DNA from: Bimuria novae-zelandiae CBS 107.79
Lineage: Eukaryota; Ascomycota; Dothideomycetes; Pleosporales; Didymosphaeriaceae
NCBI GenBank assembly: GCA_010015655.1
Contig: ML976662.1
Location: 866,818 to 930,817 of the forward strand
DNA: 64,000 nucleotides
Reading direction: 5' to 3'
Shown here: piece after piece, positions 1-12,195 of the stretch
Layout of the letters: each line of letters begins with the position of its first letter
How positions within the stretch are numbered: position 1 is the stretch's first letter
Notes under the pieces: generated by a model
What the model saw: only the letters and a program-made list of their open reading frames with translations
Told to the model about the DNA's origin: nothing
Database searches by the model: none
Made by a program: the position numbers and the translations under genes

Positions 1-41
1 ACACAAGCGCCACGGCTCCCCTCCGCAGACGTGCCACCGTC

Positions 42-3000
42 ATGGCCAATCACGATAACCAATCTAGCAATGGTTGCATAGGACCAGCGTATAACCACTC
101 GCCCACCCGACATCAATGCCAAAACACTCATATGCGAACCCGAAGTCGCAGCAGCAGTACGACACTGTTCAACACTCGCGGTGGATCGGGAGCAAAATCC
201 CATTCATCACCCACCTTCGCAGGCGTTGCCGGAACATACAAGAATGGACAGTTGCTATGGCACCACAACCACCCTTACCACACAAGCGGACAGAGCATGA
301 CGAGCATTGCACGTTCAGGAGCATCAAACCGATCATCCAGACCGAGACCCAAGATTGAGGTTGTTATACCGAACGAGCAGGTTGACGAAAAGCCACTACC
401 CACCAGCCCTTTCTTCCAGAAACCAAGTCACAGCCACGCTAGAACAGCATCGGGAGAGACCGAATTAACTTACAACGTATCGCCGCCCTCAGCATCAGGC
501 CAGATGCTGATCCGCGACTCCATAGTCTCGCCACTAAGCTCGCAGCACGTCCGTTCTCAGCCTTTATCTCATGCTTCTAAGGATTCCAAAGCATCCAAGT
601 CCGATATGGGGTCCCCAGATATGTTGAATGGGACTGGGAACTCGTCGGACGATTCTCACGACGATGACTCATCTTCAGTCTACAGCAGCCACTCTTCTCA
701 CACCAGCAACGAAGCCGAATCGAAAGCTTTTAGAACGCATTCTGCCGCCAATCACGATCGTTCTTCCAGTAAATCGTCTTCGGTTGATTCCTCAGCTGGT
801 GCACGGCCCCATGGTGAGACTGCGATGTCCGATCATTCTGAAACCCGACACTTAGCGAGTCCGTCATTACCATCACGACACTACGCGCGACATCCCCCTA
901 TAGAACACGACCATGAGTTTATACCCTCGTGTTCGCTGCGACCTCTACGCGTCGCCTCGGGTCCTCTCCCTCGCCAAGTACCTCTCGCTCGAACGTCAAC
1001 CATTCGCAGCAGTCGCGGTAGACGTGCATCCACTAGAGCCATGGGTATGGTCGCCGTCCATCACCAACCGTTCTCGCCCAGCATTCGCAGTCCAACCTTG
1101 AGCGAAGCCGAAAATGATCTCGCGGCACAGCTGAGCGCCTTTAGTGACGATAATGCTTTTGTGTGGGATGATAAATGGGAAGATTTCATCACGCAACAGC
1201 GGACACCCTTAAGCCCACTGGGTTTAGCCCGAGCCGATTCAGTGACTTACGACATCACTCCTTTTGTTCCTCCTCCTCAGTTGCCTAGGAAGTCCAGCAG
1301 ACGAACAACCCTAGTGGAGCAGGATGGTTTCCGTCTATCACGCGTGCCGGAAGATCACATTGTGTCGCAGCTCAAGCGGACCAAGAGCAGAGCCAAAGAT
1401 CTTACCATCAGAATACCCGATTCAAGACGTATGACTATGGACACATTCATTCTTTCGCCGATTCCAATCCCGCCCAAGGATATCAAGAGAACGATCACTC
1501 CTGAAGTTGCCGAAGGTGTCATTTTCAGCATACTAGAGAATCTCGAAAGCCTCGACGATCTCTTCGCATGCGCCATTGTCAACCGAGGCTTTTACCGCGT
1601 GTTCAAGCGAAAAGAGCTCGATCTGATGAAGGCTGCGCTACGAAAGATGTCGCCGCCTGCTTGGGAACATCGCGAGATTTGTTATCCAGGCCATGACCAA
1701 CTCGATGAAGAGGAGATGGATCGCCCTAGGCAGGAATATACTCCGACGTCGTTCATTCAGTACTACACGCGCGACATGTACATCATTGCAGCTATCAAGG
1801 CACTGATCACGGACAAGTGTCAGTCATTCATGCGACCGGAAATCTCATCCGCTATTGTTAGCGAGGATCCGTCCCAAGCAGCACGTGTCGATGATGCGCT
1901 CTGGCGCATTTGGACTTTCTGCAAGATCTTCGGCTCCGGAAGAGGACGTGAGGATGACATTGTGGCCCAGATGGATTGGTTGAAAGGTGGTCCATTGGTT
2001 CATCAGCAGGCTGCTACACACAGCGCTCTCTTCGCCGATGATTTTAACGAAACTTTGGCGAGCGCGCCAGAATGCTTTGCCAAGGGCAATGAAGGTGGGC
2101 TCACAGCCGAGCAGTTGTTCGACATGATGGAACTGTGGAACTGCTTGGGCGTGCTACTACAACCGATCGAAGGCCGTACGATCCAGGCCAGGGAGTACGG
2201 CATCTACGAAAACACCAATGTTCGAGGTGGTGATATTGATGGTGAAGAGTTGATGCTCGGTAAGTATCGTCTCTCAAGCTGACAATGCGTCTATTAACAT
2301 GTTTAGATGAATGGTATTACTACCTCCTGACGCTTGGTCTCTCCACCATTCTCGACCTTTGCGCCACGTGTTCCAAATCCGATGCTTCTGTATTTATACT
2401 TGCTTCTCAGAATGGGTGGGCAAACTGGCAACCACCCATGTTTGGTGGCACCCGCCGCAACTTCCTCAAAGAAGCCGCTTCCCGCCTCTACGAAGAAAAT
2501 ATTGCGTCAACTTATGCCGAGAACTCCAACAAAGATGTACAGCGTGCATTATCTAAACAGCGGATCCAAAAGCACATCTCCGAGCTGCGCCAGAGGAAGA
2601 ACAGCGGGGAAAGACTGGATGTCGTTCGCATGAGCCAGGAGCGGCCCATCAGCGAATGGGAAGGCGTGATCAACAACCTCATCAGACCACTCCCAATCCC
2701 CGCCACAGGTAATAACCTCGTGTCTCACATTCCATCGTTACATTCAGCAAATTTGTCTATCTCTGGTCCGGAGCTTCCTACGCAGCGCACTCCTTCCCCA
2801 CTTCCACGCCCACGGTCTCCTCAGCGCAGGATCGTTGCGCAACCTTTACTTCCCACCCCGCCACCATCTACCGTACCCAGTACACGAGACCGAAGCAGTC
2901 TTGCATTGAGCGACACGCACCCTGCTTTTAGACAATCTCGATCTGGGAACATCCCCGAGATGCCGCGGCTAGACGAGCATCCCACATTCGCGAAACACAT

Positions 3001-3316
3001 GCGAAATATGAGCCTCGATTCCGAATCCGACGCACAACCTATGTCCGCCCCAGTATCCAGCGTTACCAACAGTCAGTCCCACAGCCAGCGCAGCAGCCCT
3101 TCGCTAGACAGCCACGCAGCTTTCCAGCAGCACCCGATCCAACGCATAGTTCAAGACTTCGACCCGAATGTCGAAAACACTGCTGATCGCGCAGTATACC
3201 GCATCGTCGAAATGGGCTTCACCCCCGAGCAGGCAAGGCAAGCACTTCGCAGGACCGACATGGGTGATGGATTGAGAGTCGATCGAGCGGTCGAGTTGCT
3301 GCTTAGGGGGATGTGA
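42..3316 (+). CDS. Large disordered protein with F-box-like segment and C-terminal UBA domain
   Basis: Two exons (42-2259, 2307-3316) are joined over a 47-nt GT-AG intron, giving about 1075 residues. The splice makes an in-frame ...LMLDEWYYYLL... junction. The first 480 residues are Ser/Pro/His-rich and look disordered. Residues about 484-530 resemble an F-box-like helical segment (TPEVAEGVIFSILENL, then a LFACAIVNRGFYRVFKRKEL stretch). A folded middle follows. The last 48 residues are a typical UBA domain (VEMGFTPEQARQAL, then DRAVELLL), which in known families binds ubiquitin. A role in ubiquitin-dependent turnover is inference. The reading frame is open back to the window edge, and a CAG lies at 27-29, so the true start or an upstream exon may lie outside the window. 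Confidence 0.85.
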
Positions 3317-4521
3317 TTCTGCCTGCTCCGCTCACATTTACCCTTCTTTTCACTTCGTTGCCAATATTTAGGAGACTTATTTCTGTTCACGATCGTTATG
3401 ATACCCCCTCGGAAGTTTCTTTATGTTTACTTTTTCTCACTTAATCACCATCAATGAGTATGGAGTACACTGGGTTTTTTTCTACTCGAAATCGTTTTCG
3501 AGCAACTTTTGGCATAGCGAGGCTGGATACCCGTCGTTTGATTCTTTATGTTGGGATATGGACGGCATGGGTTGTAGCAACAATGGACCTAATCAATCAT
3601 TCTTTACACACAATTCTACGGTGCGTGGCTATGTTTTCCACGTTCAGACTCTGTACCAGTTCCATCGCTATCAGAATTTACCGCGTTCACGGTCTCGAAT
3701 AGACTGTCGCTGATTGTCCACAAGTAAGCATTGCACGCGGTACGGTCGTGACCATGACGCACACTACGACGTAAAGTGACCGCGCCTGATGATCTGAAGT
3801 TGCACCGCATCCTCCGCCCACAGAAGGCGAAATCCTTCGAGAACGCGCATCCTGCGATCAGCAAATGCGGCGCACGATCGATCACTCCCACGTTCTCGTC
3901 AATCACACGTTACTTCGGAAGCATTTGCGGTTCGATGCTGCCTATATTTCCCGAGGCGCAGTCTTACGCACGGGGACTTAGTTTGGAATCGCTATCGTGG
4001 CAAGACTTTCAGACATTCATCCTTCGCGTCCTCGTTACGATCATCTGACCGTGTGACTTAGCGACACTAGTATCCGTTTTCGCATAACGCATCGCACTCT
4101 CGCATAATCGTCATCTTCCAAGCGCGGCACGGAGACAAAGGCTGTGCAGCGTGCGTGGAGCTGCCGTGAGGCGCGAGTCGCGAGAGCATAGCCACGCTCG
4201 CGTCTAATCAGGGGCTGGGAACACTCTTCGCGCGACCGCTTCGGAGACGGCTACATCCGTCAGTGACTACGGAGCTCAGCGGACCGTCGGATGATTCATT
4301 CGGGCATCTCACGATGCCGTGCGCGCAAAGTGCGCTGGTGGTGTGCCGTTTTGCAGGAGGATGGACGGAGATGGGGGCCGCGTGGAGGCTCCAGATCGCC
4401 TACTCTTTTAATGAGAGGTCCATCGAACACGAGGACATGTATTTCGGGGTTATACACCACGGTAAATGGCGTCAGCCTTCTCGAACGTAACCTCCACCAA
4501 ACACTACGGCGCGTAGTACAA
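3317..4521. other. Intergenic, no gene seen
   Basis: About 1.2 kb between the UBA-protein stop and the DUF1115-protein stop. Open frames here are short, lack recognisable motifs and do not link by plausible splice sites. It should contain the two converging 3' UTRs. Confidence 0.5.
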
Positions 4522-4950
4522 TCAGTCATCACCCACATACCCCATACCCTTCCTCCACCACCGCCAAACGCCTAGCTCCTGTATTTTCGCCCCAAAATCC
4601 TTCACGCTTTCCACCTCTTCCGCTTTGCCATACGGCACGGCTGGCTCTGGGCCTTCCGGCACTTTCTCGCCGGGCTTTATGGCGAGTTGAAAGTCTTTGT
4701 AGCGCAGCCGCTGCACAGTAGATACCCAGTCTTTCACGCCTGCTTCTGTGCCTTGGCAGTACATGACGCCCGGACAGCCGCCGTAGCGGAGCAGTGCGTA
4801 GACATTGTAGTTCGAGGCTGCAGCGCGCAGCTTGGCCACTTTTTTGCGGGAGGTGATGTGGTGGGTGCGGATTAGGGCGTTGAAGGTTGGAGGCATACCA
4901 TCGAATCTGTTCCAGCTACCGTAAGCAAAGTCGTTTTGCCTTGAATTCAT
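4522..4950 (-). CDS. DUF1115/Prp3_C-domain protein (RWDD2-like)
   Basis: Single-exon gene of 142 residues. The core reads IRTHHITSRKK, then YALLRYGGCPGVMYCQGTE, then VQRLRYKDFQLA. This matches the layout of the Prp3 C-terminal/DUF1115 domain found in RWDD2 proteins and at the end of splicing factor Prp3: I-HHI-KK, a turn with PG and a small-residue/G pair, then a W/Y-K helix. No RWD domain precedes it, so the protein is the isolated C-terminal module. Its cellular role is not known to me. It is divergent from MRS2 with 198 bp between the start codons, so the two probably share a promoter region. Confidence 0.7.
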   Translation of the reverse strand: MNSRQNDFAYGSWNRFDGMPPTFNALIRTHHITSRKKVAKLRAAASNYNVYALLRYGGCPGVMYCQGTEAGVKDWVSTVQRLRYKDFQLAIKPGEKVPEGPEPAVPYGKAEEVESVKDFGAKIQELGVWRWWRKGMGYVGDD

Positions 4951-5148
4951 GATAGTTTTCGTTGATGGACGGAGTTGCAGAATGGTGGGCGGGCGCTGGG
5001 CGCGGGCGAACGCCCTCTCACGTGACTGGATGCGCTAGCGCATTTTTTTTGATGCTCAGACGTCACGGCTCCGAGCATAAGGCTCGAGGCATACCGGATC
5101 GGACTTCATGGATCGCCGCCGCATACGAGTCTTCGCGAATGGAGAGTT

Positions 5149-6902
5149 ATGAAGCTGATACCGCTTCATAGAATCGCAGCACCAAGCCCGTCGGTGCTAA
5201 GTTTTCTGCGCGAACAAGTACGATCTGCTTTCGAGCCTACGAGCGCGCGATGCGCGATCCTGAAAGGACAACGATGTGGATATGCGACGGGTAGATCACA
5301 GAGAATATTGGAAGCTGGTATAAGAGGTGGGAATGTTGGAACAGGGCCATTTGTGCTGTCTGGCAGTCTTGCGCCGCGGCAAGCAGGTTCTCTGAGCGCG
5401 ACAACTTCGAAAACAGCGCTGCTCGCTCCGCAACGTCTTGGTGGCAGTGTGTCGCATTTCTCAGCAGCAAATCGACGAGAGTTCTCCACAACGAGCGTCA
5501 GCAAAGCATGGCAGCTCTTTGGAGGCAGGAAATCACGCCAATCGCGCTCGCTCCCACCGCCGCCGCCCCCTCTCAGCGATGTTATGGGCGACGCGCCCAT
5601 TCCTATTGGGTTTGAAAGCCTGGGTCGCATGACAAGATCAGCCAACGAGTCAAAGATACGGTGTACGGAGCTGGACGACCAGGGCAACGTCACCATGGTC
5701 AGCGGAGAGTTTAAGAAGAGCGAATTGATCGCAAAGGTACATGACGAGTCTTTTTTAAAGCGAAGTGTAGCCCTGACAGCATGATAGTACGGCCTGCTGC
5801 CGCGCGATCTGCGCAAGATCGATTCGTCTGTCCTACCCAACATCCTCATCCGACCAACTGCCATCCTCATAAACCTCCTGCACATCCGCGCCTTGATCAA
5901 GCACAACCGTGTGTTGGTGTTCGATGCATACGGCACGACAGACTCAAAGTCGCAGTCCGTCTTTATGTACGACCTCGATTCCAAGCTGCGTCAGAAGGAG
6001 TCCACCGCGACAGGCAACCTCACCTACGAGTTCCGGGCCCTCGAGGCCGTCCTCATCAGCGTGACGCTCAGCCTGGAGAAAGAGTTTGAGGGCGTCAGCG
6101 AGCCGGTCATGAGGGTACTCATGGAGCTTGAAGAGGACATTGACAGGGACAAGCTGCGCTATCTGCTCGTATACTCCAAGAAGCTCGGCAGTTTCGAGCA
6201 GAAAGCGAGATTGGTCAGGGATGCTTTGAGCGAGCTGCTCGATGCTGACGACGATCTCTCGGCCATGTACCTCTCTGAGAAAGCCGCCGGCAAAACCCGC
6301 GAAGAAGACGACCACACTGAAGTGGAAATGCTGCTCGAATCATACCACAAGGTCGCCGACGAAATCGTTCAGGCAGCCGAGAATCTCGTCTCCAGCATCC
6401 GCAACACGGAAGAGATGTATGTACCGTCCTCTTTTCGTCCTTGCCTTTCGTATCGGTATTAATACAATACAGCGTAAAAGCCATTCTCGACGCCAACCGC
6501 AACTCCCTCATGCTCCTCGACCTCCGTTTCTCCATCCTCACGCTCGCCCTCACCGCCGGCACTTTCGTCGCCGCCCTCTACGGCATGAACCTCAAGAACT
6601 TCATCGAAGAGTCCGACTTTGGCTTCTGGGGCGTGTCCGCCTGGTGTACCATCTTCGGTGGCATTGTCGCCGTCTACGGTATCCGCAAGCTGCGCCGCGT
6701 CCAGCGCCTGTCCATGTGGGGCCACGGCGGCGATAAGAACGCCAGCAAGGGGAACTGGAGCGCAGGCCTGTGGGTTGGGAAGAGTAGGATCGATAACGGT
6801 GAGGGTTTCGGTGTGCCGAGGCTGAGAGCGGGAGAGAGTCTCGGCGATTTAATTCAAAGGGAGAGGGCGTTGGCGAGGAGGTTGGCAAAGGCGAGGAGTT
6901 GA
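5149..6902 (+). CDS. MRS2: Mitochondrial inner-membrane Mg2+ channel, CorA/MRS2 family
   Basis: Three exons (5149-5736, 5788-6416, 6473-6902) separated by 51- and 56-nt introns encode 548 residues. A long basic, Ser-rich N-terminus fits a mitochondrial presequence. The conserved block begins GEFKKSELIAKYGLLPRDLRKID across the first splice. The acidic coiled helices (RALEAVLISV, LEEDIDRDKLRYLL, SYHKVADEIVQ) build the CorA-type funnel. Two membrane segments close the protein. The diagnostic Gly-Met-Asn motif sits at residues 443-445 (ALYGMNLKNF), where it forms the ion selectivity loop in this family. The function, Mg2+ uptake into the matrix and through it group II intron splicing in yeast, is family knowledge. 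A short out-of-frame ATG frame (4965-5171) overlaps the start and could act as an upstream ORF if the transcript begins early. Confidence 0.95.
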
Positions 6903-9039
6903 GCCTAGCCGTTGATCGTTGGCTGTTCTGCGCATTCTTGTATATATGATTGTTTTGGCTGCTTTCGTCTGGTTAGATGCATACGGCTCTCTACTCAGAT
7001 ATCCCCCCTTCTGTATTAGTATCGCATAGTGGGATTTAGACACGCATAGATCGGCGGACCGTTGGGCTGGTTTTAGCATAGCGGTGGCGTTTTTGGGTGC
7101 GGATTCTGCGCCGGATGCGCACGGTGTAGGTATGCCTGTACAGTAGTGGTGTACGCGACGCTGTTAGATATTCGAGACCCGATCATTATGTGACCGCTTT
7201 TTACGGGCAACGAGGGTGAAGTGCCAGCAAGCAAGTGACGGAGTGATCTGCCATGGGGCTGGGTGTACCGGTTGGAGTTAGACAGCAGTCTCCAGTTTAC
7301 GCGGATAACAAATTCAAAGTGATAGCAGTCTATGGTACGACTATGAGCGGAATAAATGAATACTAAAATGAGCGAATGTGGTCCCGCATGAACCTTGCAG
7401 ACTTCCGACTGCTACTAACACACCAGTCATCTTATCATGCCACTCAAGAGCATTCCAAAGAGCAGTGATAATCGAGAAGAAAAGAAACCAACATAATGAG
7501 CCGGCTTTCCTTAGTCCCTGCCGAAGAACCCTTGCATGTCGCAAGGTCCACAGCCCATGCTCTCGCAAGCAGAATCAAAACCTCACCCATTATCGCATGA
7601 AACTTCACTGCATGCGTTTCGTTCATCTTCGACAAGGTGATGCTCTCTATGCCAAGCACACATTTGACCCGGCTCGCTGCGGACCGCATCACCAATCCCG
7701 TCTTGACAAGAGCCGTCCAAGATCGAATTGGAAGCGCATCTGGAAGGATGGTTAAGTCAGATACAGATGGAACAGTAAACAGTAATAGACCTCTTGACTC
7801 ACATGGTCCAAGGAACAAAGTAGCGGTGTTCGATGAAGGTCTTGTAGTTCGAAGCCAAGGAACCCGTACCCAGCAAGGCATGTTGTCATCCCGACGGTCT
7901 GTGGATAACATTCAGTCCCACTGATGCGACGTACAAGGGGACAAATAGTGATAGGAATGCAACAGGAGGTACACAAGGATGGATTGCACGCTCCTCTAAG
8001 ACAGAAGCGGACTTGGACTCATGATCTAGTAGAGGAACGATGTCCTTGGGAGACTCCTGAGGAAGCACTGCGCCCAGTACCTGTTGCTAAATGAGATCTG
8101 AGAGGTAGAGGCGGTAGAGATTCATGTTGAGGTTATAAAGTGCGCTGCTATGTTATGAGAGAGAAATTCTTTAGAGCTGAGGTTGAAAAGGGGGTGTCGT
8201 GAGTTAGTATGATCAGTCTATGCAGCTACAGGAGACACAGAATTCTTATATGCTCAAACTCCCAACGCGAAAACCTCATTCTGGTGAGCTGAGCGGCGTT
8301 TTCCTAAGTCAGCCTCGGCGCTATTGCGATCATCTTCAGCGCTTCAATCCTCTGAGGCGTAGAAAGTCAGCACTTTGGTTTCAGAAGGGTCACATATCCG
8401 CTTGTACATCTGGAAGCCTTCCAATCCTTCATTAATTTCGTTAAAGCTCATTCTAGCGTGTTCGAGATCGTGCTGATCAGAGGTGAACTGACGGCGAGGT
8501 TTCGATTCAGCCCAGACAGCATACGTCACTATTATGCACATGGTACTCGCTCTTTGAGATTCCGCTCGAATGAACAGCCAAAATAAGTATGCTACATATG
8601 CATTATAATGTCGTGAATGTCGGTCATGGCTCGCCATCTGTCAATGGACTGACCATCTTCACGCACGAACGAGCATCCGTCCTCATCTAGTCCGAATCAT
8701 TGGGTTTGGGCCACGTTTCAAAGAGGATATAACATGACATCGTTTGCCTAGTTAAGGCCTCGAGACTAAATTTGTGTACAGTCCTGAAAAAGAGGTAAAC
8801 GGGGGATTGAGACACTGTGTACCCACAACAAGGCGTAGTAGCTCTATGAAAAACGCTTTGTTTGGAGTTTGACTCATATTAGGAGGTACGAATGTTTGGA
8901 AGAGAATACCGTGAAAGTGGGAGGCGGTATAGTGTTTTCAGGCCTGGCGTGTCAGAATGCACCTCCCGTGGAAGTGTTCACTTGATACCGGTTCTGTCGT
9001 TTCTGTAAAGTAGTTATTTCAAACTTGACACGTTGAGCG
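6903..9039. other. Intergenic, possible decayed minus-strand gene
   Basis: About 2.1 kb without a gene I can call. On the minus strand between about 8080 and 7580 there are short coding-like pieces. One plausible GT-AG intron (7802-7740, GTGAGT donor, CTTAAC branch) would join ...EHRYFVPWT to a cysteine-containing end, but no convincing start exon links to it. I see no homology. It may be a relic or an unrecognised small gene. A separate minus frame at 8637-8344 also has no recognisable domain. Confidence 0.35.
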
Positions 9040-9047
9040 GAGAACGG
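9040..9047. repeat. 8-bp target-site duplication, left copy
   Basis: GAGAACGG immediately precedes the CAG start of the hAT element. An identical 8-mer follows its right end at 12196-12203. Eight bases is the standard duplication length for hAT insertions. Confidence 0.9.
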
Positions 9048-9063
9048 CAGCGCTGCCAACGAA
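9048..9063 (+). repeat. hAT terminal inverted repeat, left
   Basis: CAGCGCTGCCAACGAA, the exact reverse complement of the sixteen bases at 12180-12195. The first eight bases are themselves palindromic (CAGCGCTG). Confidence 0.9.
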
Positions 9064-9514
9064 CAGAACGTTCGATCCGAACAATCGATCCGAACGGCGT
9101 TTTCTGGTGTTTTGGATCGAACGAACGAACAGGCATGGTGAGTCGAACAGAGCTTCGAACGAACGTATTATTAGAGCCAAACGTTTGGTTGTTTGGTTGT
9201 TCGGGACTACGTTTAATTAATTTAGTATGGGGATTCTGTTATAATTGGTGGAGTATTACCTTGTTCTGCTGGCCTTGTGCTACGCGTGGCGTTGTCGTAT
9301 ATTGCCTTGTGCAACGTTGTCCTTGTAGGAGAAGAAAACTTTGAGTTTTCTCGTCAACGTGCCTCCTACTGTTTCCTATCGTTAGCCGTGAGCGTATCTT
9401 GTCATGGATTAATTTGTTACCCGCTCGCAGTCGTCCCAGTCGACCTAGTCAACCTAGTCAACCCAGCTAGCATCTGATAGCTATCACCATGCCGGGTCGC
9501 GTACGGCAGCTGTC

Positions 9515-11989
9515 ATGGCGATGGCGGAGAGCTTCGAGAGCTTGGATGACTCGCCATCCGAAGTGGAGTCTATCGCTCCTACGCATGAGTTTCCCGGCGA
9601 GCTGCAAGCGTCCGGAGCTCGTTTTCCTATTGTATGGACCCGCCTCTGGCAAGGCAAACGTCTCCTTAACTCGTCGCGCGTCGGGTATAGGGTTAAAGGC
9701 AGAGGTCAATTGCTCGGCAAGCGGGAGTTGGCATCGTTCTGGCGATATGGCGCGGAGCTCGAGTACGTTGAGGAGAACGGGAAAAAGACGATTCTGTTTC
9801 TGTGTCAGTCATGCCACACTCAGCGTAAGGTCCCAGACTGCTGGGTAGTTGACAGTACTGCTTATATTAAGCGGCATCTTAAGAAGGTCCACAGCGTTGA
9901 TCTAGATACCAGTTTGCTGCTAATTGCCGAGGCACTGTAGTCGCAGACTCTGTGGTAATATGCTATTGCTGGCTTGTCGAGCGCTGTTTCTTATTATCTT
10001 TAGCAGGAAGAGGAGCTGCAGTCGGCGTACGTAGACTGGGTGATGGTCAACGACCTGAGCTTTAAGATGTGTGTGGATCCGTCGACGAGGGGCATACTGA
10101 CATGGAACCGAACGCCGTTGCTGCGCGCCCTGCCGGCAAGCCACACCACGCTTTCTAAATACGTCGAATTGCGCCTGGCGGAGAGGAAGGTGGAGATCTT
10201 AGAGCTTTTGGCCAAATTAGAAAGTAGGATTTTAGTAAGTTGCGATATGTAGACGTTGCTAAATAGATGTGACTTTCTTAGAGTTGTCGCGCACTTCGTC
10301 GGTAAGTCGGTGTTTTTAACCGGAACAACGCCGGCCCGGCCGGAGTTAGACGGACCTAACGAACTTTGAGAAATCCATATTGCTAACCTGCAACTTTAAG
10401 ATTCTCTTCATAAACAACGCGACCTACTTATTGCCTTTTGGCCTCTTTTCTGCGATTATACGGGCGCTGCACAAGCTCAGGTGATTTTTGGCGTCGTCTA
10501 AGAGTATAATTTCGTCCAGAAACTGCATTGTTTCGTGGGGGACAATGCCGCGAACAATGGCACGACCTTCATCCGCGAGCTCGACGATATCTCCCCAGAA
10601 GACCTCCACATTGCCAGCAATCGTCGTATACGCTGCGCCGGCCATATCATTAACCTCATATCGAAAGCTCTTATATACGGCAAGGGTGTGAGCGACTTCG
10701 AAGCGGCGCTGGCAAAGGCGTCACCTGATGAACAATATGCCATGTTTCGGGCCCGCGGTGCAGCTGGCAAGCTGCATAACTTCGTTAACTCTATCTGCAA
10801 CTCCCACAAACGTCGACGCGCCTTTGAGAAAATACAACAAGAGGAGCTCGACAAGAACAACCTCTTCTATTTCTCTACACTCAATTTGATCAAGGATGGC
10901 GGGATCCGGTGGCACAGCGTATACCTCATGTTGCTGCGTTGCCTCGAGCTCCGGGAGCCCATCCGTCGCTTTTTCAAGCAGGCGCGCGCCGACAGCTCCA
11001 CTATAGGCGATAAATATAATCCTACGCTCGACGCTCTGTTGGACGACGAGTGGGACGAGGTCCGCGTCATGACTGAGGTCTTGGAGACTTTCTACAAGAA
11101 TACGAAGTCGCTGGAAGGCAACGCCTCCGGCAGCGGTTTCGGCTCACTGTGGCAGACGGTGGTCAACCTACAAGAAATCTACGCCTTTCTCAGCGGCGAA
11201 GACGAGCGCAGCGTCTATCAAATCGAGGGCTTCGAGCAGTCCGATTATATGGTCTCTGGCGTTAAGCTCGCCCACGAGAAGCTGATTACATATTTCACAA
11301 AGCTGGTGTTGCCAGCCGACCAGACACCGAGTCTCTATTGCGTGGCGACGGCCATGCACCCATGCCTACGCCTCTCATGGTTCAAGACCCAGTGGAAGGC
11401 ACACCCAATGTGGTATAAGGCAGCGGAGAAATCGATTCGGGACGTATACAAACAATACCTGGCGGCAGAGGCACGCGACGCCGACGACCTCGACGAGCTC
11501 CCAGAGGTCCCACGCACGCGCAAGGTCCCTGGGGCGTATGCCAGCGACGAACGGAGACTCCGCACAATGTTTGTGGACGATCACCTTCTCACAGGCAAGA
11601 AGGCACATAAGCGGCAGAAACGCACGTCGCAGCTCGACGAATACTTTGACAGTCTCTACGACGACAGACTGACGAGCTCCGCGTCCCCGGACATGTACAA
11701 ATTGATGCAGGATCCACACCGCTGGTGGGTTGACGTAGGTCAGAAACGCTTCCCAGTTGTATACAAGATGGCGATGGATCATCTCTCTGTGCCAGCCACC
11801 TCATGCGACTGCGAGCGGTGTTTCTCGTCCGCTAGGAGAACAATCACGTGCGATCGCAATTCATTATCGCCAGCCGTCGTCGAAGCTCTACAACTGCAGA
11901 AGAACTGGCTCACGAGAGACGCCGTATCGAGTCACCTCACGGCGTTGTCAAAACACGTCGTCAAGAAGGATGCCGGCCAAAACATCTAG
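9515..11989 (+). pseudogene. hAT transposase, interrupted by in-frame stops
   Basis: One reading frame runs across the whole span. The N-terminal part (from 9515) has a BED-like zinc finger: CQSCHTQ, then KRHLKKVH. The hAT core follows. DWVMVNDLSF and LPASHTTLSKYV lie near 10030-10160. SRILVSCDM, a stop at 10250, then TLLN and VVAHFV aligns gaplessly with the first-Asp SFDxWTS...VVAHF block of hAT enzymes. A 99-nt intron (10302-10400, GTAAGT donor, GCTAAC branch) restores AHFVD. A stop lies at 10499, then FVGDNAANN. The last 484 residues (10535-11989) are open and end in the hAT dimerisation domain: FPVVYKMAMDHLSVPATS, then CERCFSSARRT. Stops at 9938, 9956 and 10001 lie in frame unless removed by an intron (9955-10003 is GT-AG but shifts frame). 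All can be read as single C-to-T or G-to-A changes. Confidence 0.85.
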
Positions 11990-12179
11990 CTAGTGGACAA
12001 TAGCTAGTTTCTTAACCACAACACCAACCTGCTTCCTAATTAGGAAAGTTTTATACGAACGTTCGGCCGAACGTTCGTTAGACTGTTCGAAGATGCTCCT
12101 GTTCGAGTCGTCTCGAACGAACGAACATTTGTATGTGGGCCGAACGAACGAACAAGCACCTTGTTCGGATCCTGTTCGA

Positions 12180-12195
12180 TTCGTTGGCAGCGCTG
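12180..12195 (-). repeat. hAT terminal inverted repeat, right
   Basis: Reverse complement of 9048-9063 over 16 bases. Directly followed by the second GAGAACGG copy. Confidence 0.9.

Larger units (their letters stand above)
9048..12195 (+). mobile_element. hAT-superfamily DNA transposon with intact ends
   Basis: A 3148-bp element bounded by terminal inverted repeats and a perfect 8-bp target duplication. The ends are CAGCGCTGCCAACGAA (left) and its reverse complement (right), 16 bp perfect, after which they continue imperfectly. Both subterminal zones (about 9056-9190 and 12055-12185) carry many GAACGAAC/GTTCGTTC copies, the usual type of transposase-binding subterminal repeat. It encodes one transposase on the plus strand (separate entry). 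Perfect ends and target duplication point to a fairly recent insertion. Stop codons in the transposase suggest this copy is not autonomous. Confidence 0.92.

Noticed and set aside
4965..5171. 68-codon frame overlapping the MRS2 start codon
   Set aside because: It could be an upstream ORF, but the intergenic space is only 198 bp and the transcript start is unknown; mentioned only in the MRS2 entry.
5166..5984. Long minus-strand open frame (272 codons) opposite MRS2
   Set aside because: Antisense shadow of a well-supported conserved gene, with no domain of its own.
10235..10281. GT-AG intron that would remove the stop at 10250
   Set aside because: Splicing here would delete the SxD-stop-T block that aligns gaplessly with the catalytic Asp motif of hAT transposases; a nonsense mutation is the simpler reading.
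10302..10400. Stops at 10367 and 10397 in the transposase frame counted as lesions
   Set aside because: They fall inside a good 99-nt intron (GTAAGT donor, GCTAAC branch) whose removal restores the conserved AHFVD motif, so they are not mutations.
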